Source: Capsaspora owczarzaki ATCC 30864
Lineage: Eukaryota > Opisthokonta > Filasterea
Direction: 5' to 3'
DNA: 64,000 bases
Assembly (NCBI RefSeq): GCF_000151315.2
Contig: NW_011887303.1
Location: 618,719-682,718 of the forward strand
Shown in pieces: positions 61,541 through 64,000 of the stretch. The notes beneath the pieces were generated by a model. That model was given only the letters and a program-made list of their open reading frames with translations, searched no databases and had not been told where the DNA came from. A program made the translations under genes and the position numbers. The first letter of the stretch is position 1; every line of letters starts with the position of its first letter.

Positions 61541-62518
61541 GAGGGTGAGAACTGAAAATGGATGTTTTTTGTTTTTCGTTTCTTGTTTTTGAGGTTTGCT
61601 ACGTCTCACAGGCGACTACCGCAAATCTGCGGCGGTTGGCGGGGGGCCCGGGCGGTGAAACATCGCAGACACAGCATCCAGACATGCAGGCACACAAGCA
61701 CACGAAGGGTGAGCGACAGACGGCATGCGGTATCTCAGCCAAATGGAGCGGGAGAGCGCAAACACCCATGCCAACAATTCGCACAACAATGGGGAAAAAA
61801 AAAAAAAAAAAAACTCAAAAATACCCACAAAGTAGATGTGGAAAAATCAAAAAGAAAAAACTGGATTCTTGACCTAAATATGGGCCAGCAAAGATCTAGC
61901 GAAAGCTGCCACACACAAGTTGGCAAGTCGATGTGATTGAGCGAGAAGCGACGTGCAAAAAATCACAAACCGAGCGGATGCGGATGCCGGCAAAATCCCG
62001 TTGATGAGAATTTTGTTTGCTCGCTCGCCCTCATCTCCCAACAGAACGATCTGGTGAATTGCGTTGAACATGTTGCATTCGTCGAGCAAGTGCACATATA
62101 CGGGACAAGAGACGATAGCCAATGCCTGTCCTTTCGCAAGCTGAATGAAATTTTCCGCGATTGTGAGTTTCAATCACGAAGGATCCATCGTACGCTCAAG
62201 GAGCTCATTGGATTGTCGAGCAGTGCATGTACCGTTGCAGAAAACACGATCAACACTGCCCTTCCTTCAACAACAACAGCAGCAAGCAAGCAAGCAAGCA
62301 AAATCACAAAGCGATCCGTCAAAAGCAACCTGACGGCAAAAGTTTGCCCTCTCACAATTCGATCGAAAATCCCTCCAACGCTCTGCTGTACGCATGAGCA
62401 GGTCTTGATGGTGGTGCTTATCAGCCTCATACATGTCTCAGCTCAATGCAATACAGCCCCACTGTTCCTTTTTTTGATATCCATATTTTTTTGTCTCAGA
62501 ATCCTCCGCACTTCACTG
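61541..62518. other. 978-base divergent intergenic region
   Basis: Between the starts of the two-TM protein and the flavin oxidoreductase. An A-run lies at 61796-61813 and a GCAAGCAA repeat at 62281-62300. A long frame runs in phase into the oxidoreductase from about 61937, but it has no family resemblance and opens with TTG, so I do not treat it as coding. Confidence 0.4.
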
Positions 62519-63110
62519 ATGGCACCATCCGCCGCGCCATCGAGCAGCCCCGACGCAAGTGCGCAGCCTGGCGCCGCAGCATCCGTGTCTCGCAACCACC
62601 CGCGCGATGAGCTCGTCGTCGTGGCAGAGAACGAGGAGAAGGAGAAGGAGGAGCCGCTGCGCGTCGCCATCATTGGCAGCGGAATGGCGGGACTGACTGC
62701 AGCGTGGCTGCTCAAGCTGGACACTGAGCAGCGGGCCACCGAGGCCCAGGCGACCCAGACCGCACCAATGGCAAGCACAACTACTGCTACGTCCACGAGT
62801 AGTGCGCGACCCATCCACGTCGAGCTGTTCGAGTCGCAGCACGCGCTGGGCCTCGGGGCGCACGCGGTCGACCTCCGCGTCGGTGCTCATGACGCCGTCG
62901 TCGACATCCCGCCGCGCGTCTTTGTCAACCAGTTCTACACGCAAATCATCTCACTGTACACTCACATTGGCATTCCGTTCTTTACTTCGAACGCCGCGAC
63001 AACCTACCTCACGCTGCCCGCGTCAGCAGTTGCTGCCGAAGAAGCGCAGGCGGCCGACGCGACCACCGCTACCAGCTCAACGGGCTCGTCTTCAACGGAT
63101 GCCGCTAGCG

Positions 63111-63153
<43 letters not shown>

Positions 63154-64000
63154 GCGAAACGACGCGGACGACGACTTGCACTTCCAGTTCTTCAATCTGC
63201 TCGTCGGACCGTGGTCGGTGCCAATGATCTCGCCACGCTTCCTCCTCACACGCTCCTTCTGGCGCATTGCCATCGACATGTTCCGGTTTAAGCGCCAGAC
63301 TCGCGAAGCCTTCTTGTCCGGCAAGACCCACGGGATTACTCTGGGTGAATTCCTCGTCGCCAACAAGTACTCGGAGGATTTCTCAGATCGTTTCTTCATT
63401 CCCATGTTTGCAGGTATGCTGCCTTTTTTTTTGTAACTTGTAGCTTGTTGAGGGCGGGGTGGTGTGTTTTGTGGCCCGTCTCCGTTTTTGTGTTTGCTGA
63501 CGTCTTTCCCGTTTTTGTGTTTGCTATCGCCTCTCACCATCTCGCCACACTCGTCATCTCTCTCTCTCTCTCTAGTGATTTGCACGTGCACATGCGAGTC
63601 GGTCAGAAACTACCCCCTGCATGACATTGTCGAGTTTATGCTCTGCTTGACACTGCAGGGGAATGGCGTGAAGCGATCGGTGTGCGGTACGCGTGATATT
63701 GTCAATCGCCTGGCGCGGCACCTGGACAAGGTGCATCTGGGCACCAAAGTGACTGCCGTCTACCCAACCCCCGACGGCTCGGGTCGCGTCAATGTGGAGG
63801 TCGACGGCCAAACACTCCATTTCGATCACGTCGTCCTGGGCACCCAGGCCAACCATGCGCTTCAAATCCTCAAGGAACCAACAGAGGAACAGCGCGTCGC
63901 CTTGTCTGGCATCAACTATGAGACCACGTGCGTCAAGTTGCACCGTGATCGGGGACTGATGCCCGCGTCGCCGGCCAACTGGTCGCCGATGAACATTTTT
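62519..64000 (+). CDS. FAD/NAD(P)-binding amine-oxidase-like oxidoreductase, 3' end outside window
   Basis: Exons 62519-63413 and 63576 to the window edge. The N-terminal Rossmann FAD motif is RVAIIGSGMAGLTAAWLL near residue 50, with VELFESQHALGLGAHAVDL as the second strand and VDIPPRVFVNQFY matching the amine-oxidase-like COG2907 group. A Ser/Thr/Ala-rich insertion with a run of 13 Ala (GCT repeats, about 63113-63151) lies near residue 200. Exon 2 has GNGVKRSVCGTRDIVNRLAR and FDHVVLGTQANHAL, typical of FAD oxidoreductases. The substrate is unknown; bacterial relatives often sit beside lipid-modifying genes. The C-terminus lies beyond 64000. Confidence 0.78.

Noticed and set aside
61937-62518. 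N-terminal extension of about 190 codons in frame with the FAD oxidoreductase
   Set aside because: It opens with TTG, has no resemblance to the family, and the FAD motif sits at the expected distance from the ATG at 62519.

Overview
The window reads as a gene-dense, intron-rich nuclear genome of a unicellular eukaryote, most likely a protist relative of animals and fungi (a filasterean such as Capsaspora would fit; this is an inference from gene content and style, not a database result). The reasons are short GT-AG introns of about 60 to 250 bases in almost every gene, a strong preference for G or C at third codon positions, intergenic gaps of 120 to 400 bases, and a full set of opisthokont-type housekeeping genes. 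No transposase, reverse transcriptase, LTR element, tRNA, rRNA or CRISPR array was recognised. One 100-base assembly gap lies at 1887-1986.

Layout. 1-5.9 kb: SmG, an unidentified C-terminal exon, RMND1, ZMAT2/Snu23 and VPS72/YL1. 6-15.4 kb: a METTL2/6/8-type tRNA m3C methyltransferase, a 1.9 kb stretch without a recognised gene, an LRR transmembrane protein and a P-loop NTPase joined to a PD-(D/E)XK-like nuclease domain. 15.8-30.7 kb: SERCA, a DNAJC30-like J protein, NAA40, POLR3K, a Nup62/Nsp1 homolog, adenylosuccinate synthetase and Ctf8. 30.9-46.9 kb: cytosolic alanyl-tRNA synthetase, a large metallothionein, TRAPPC2, a Ube2v/Mms2 ubiquitin-conjugating variant, CTNNBL1, an RPRD1-type CID protein and RanBPM. 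47.1-60.2 kb: three copies of an LRR gene with a shared F-box-like C-terminal region, two in tandem and one inverted about 8 kb further on, with MCM4 and mitochondrial ribosomal protein mL38 between them. 60.6-64 kb: a two-TM membrane protein and an FAD-dependent oxidoreductase that runs off the end.

The housekeeping genes do not form operons. They serve splicing (SmG, ZMAT2, CTNNBL1), chromatin and replication (VPS72, Ctf8, MCM4), transcription (POLR3K, RPRD1), translation (AlaRS, METTL, mL38), transport (Nup62, TRAPPC2) and ubiquitin or calcium handling (Ube2v, RanBPM, SERCA). Many pairs are divergent with only 120-390 bases between start codons, so shared promoters are likely.

The most unusual items are the LRR family with a one-repeat-one-exon layout and a C-terminal domain I do not recognise; the NTPase-nuclease protein, which resembles the RHS/Crinkler-type architecture; a Nup62 whose FG repeats are replaced by LG-rich sequence; a 47-cysteine metallothionein; a VPS72 without its C-terminal YL1_C motif; and a one-base frameshift inside an otherwise intact adenylosuccinate synthetase.
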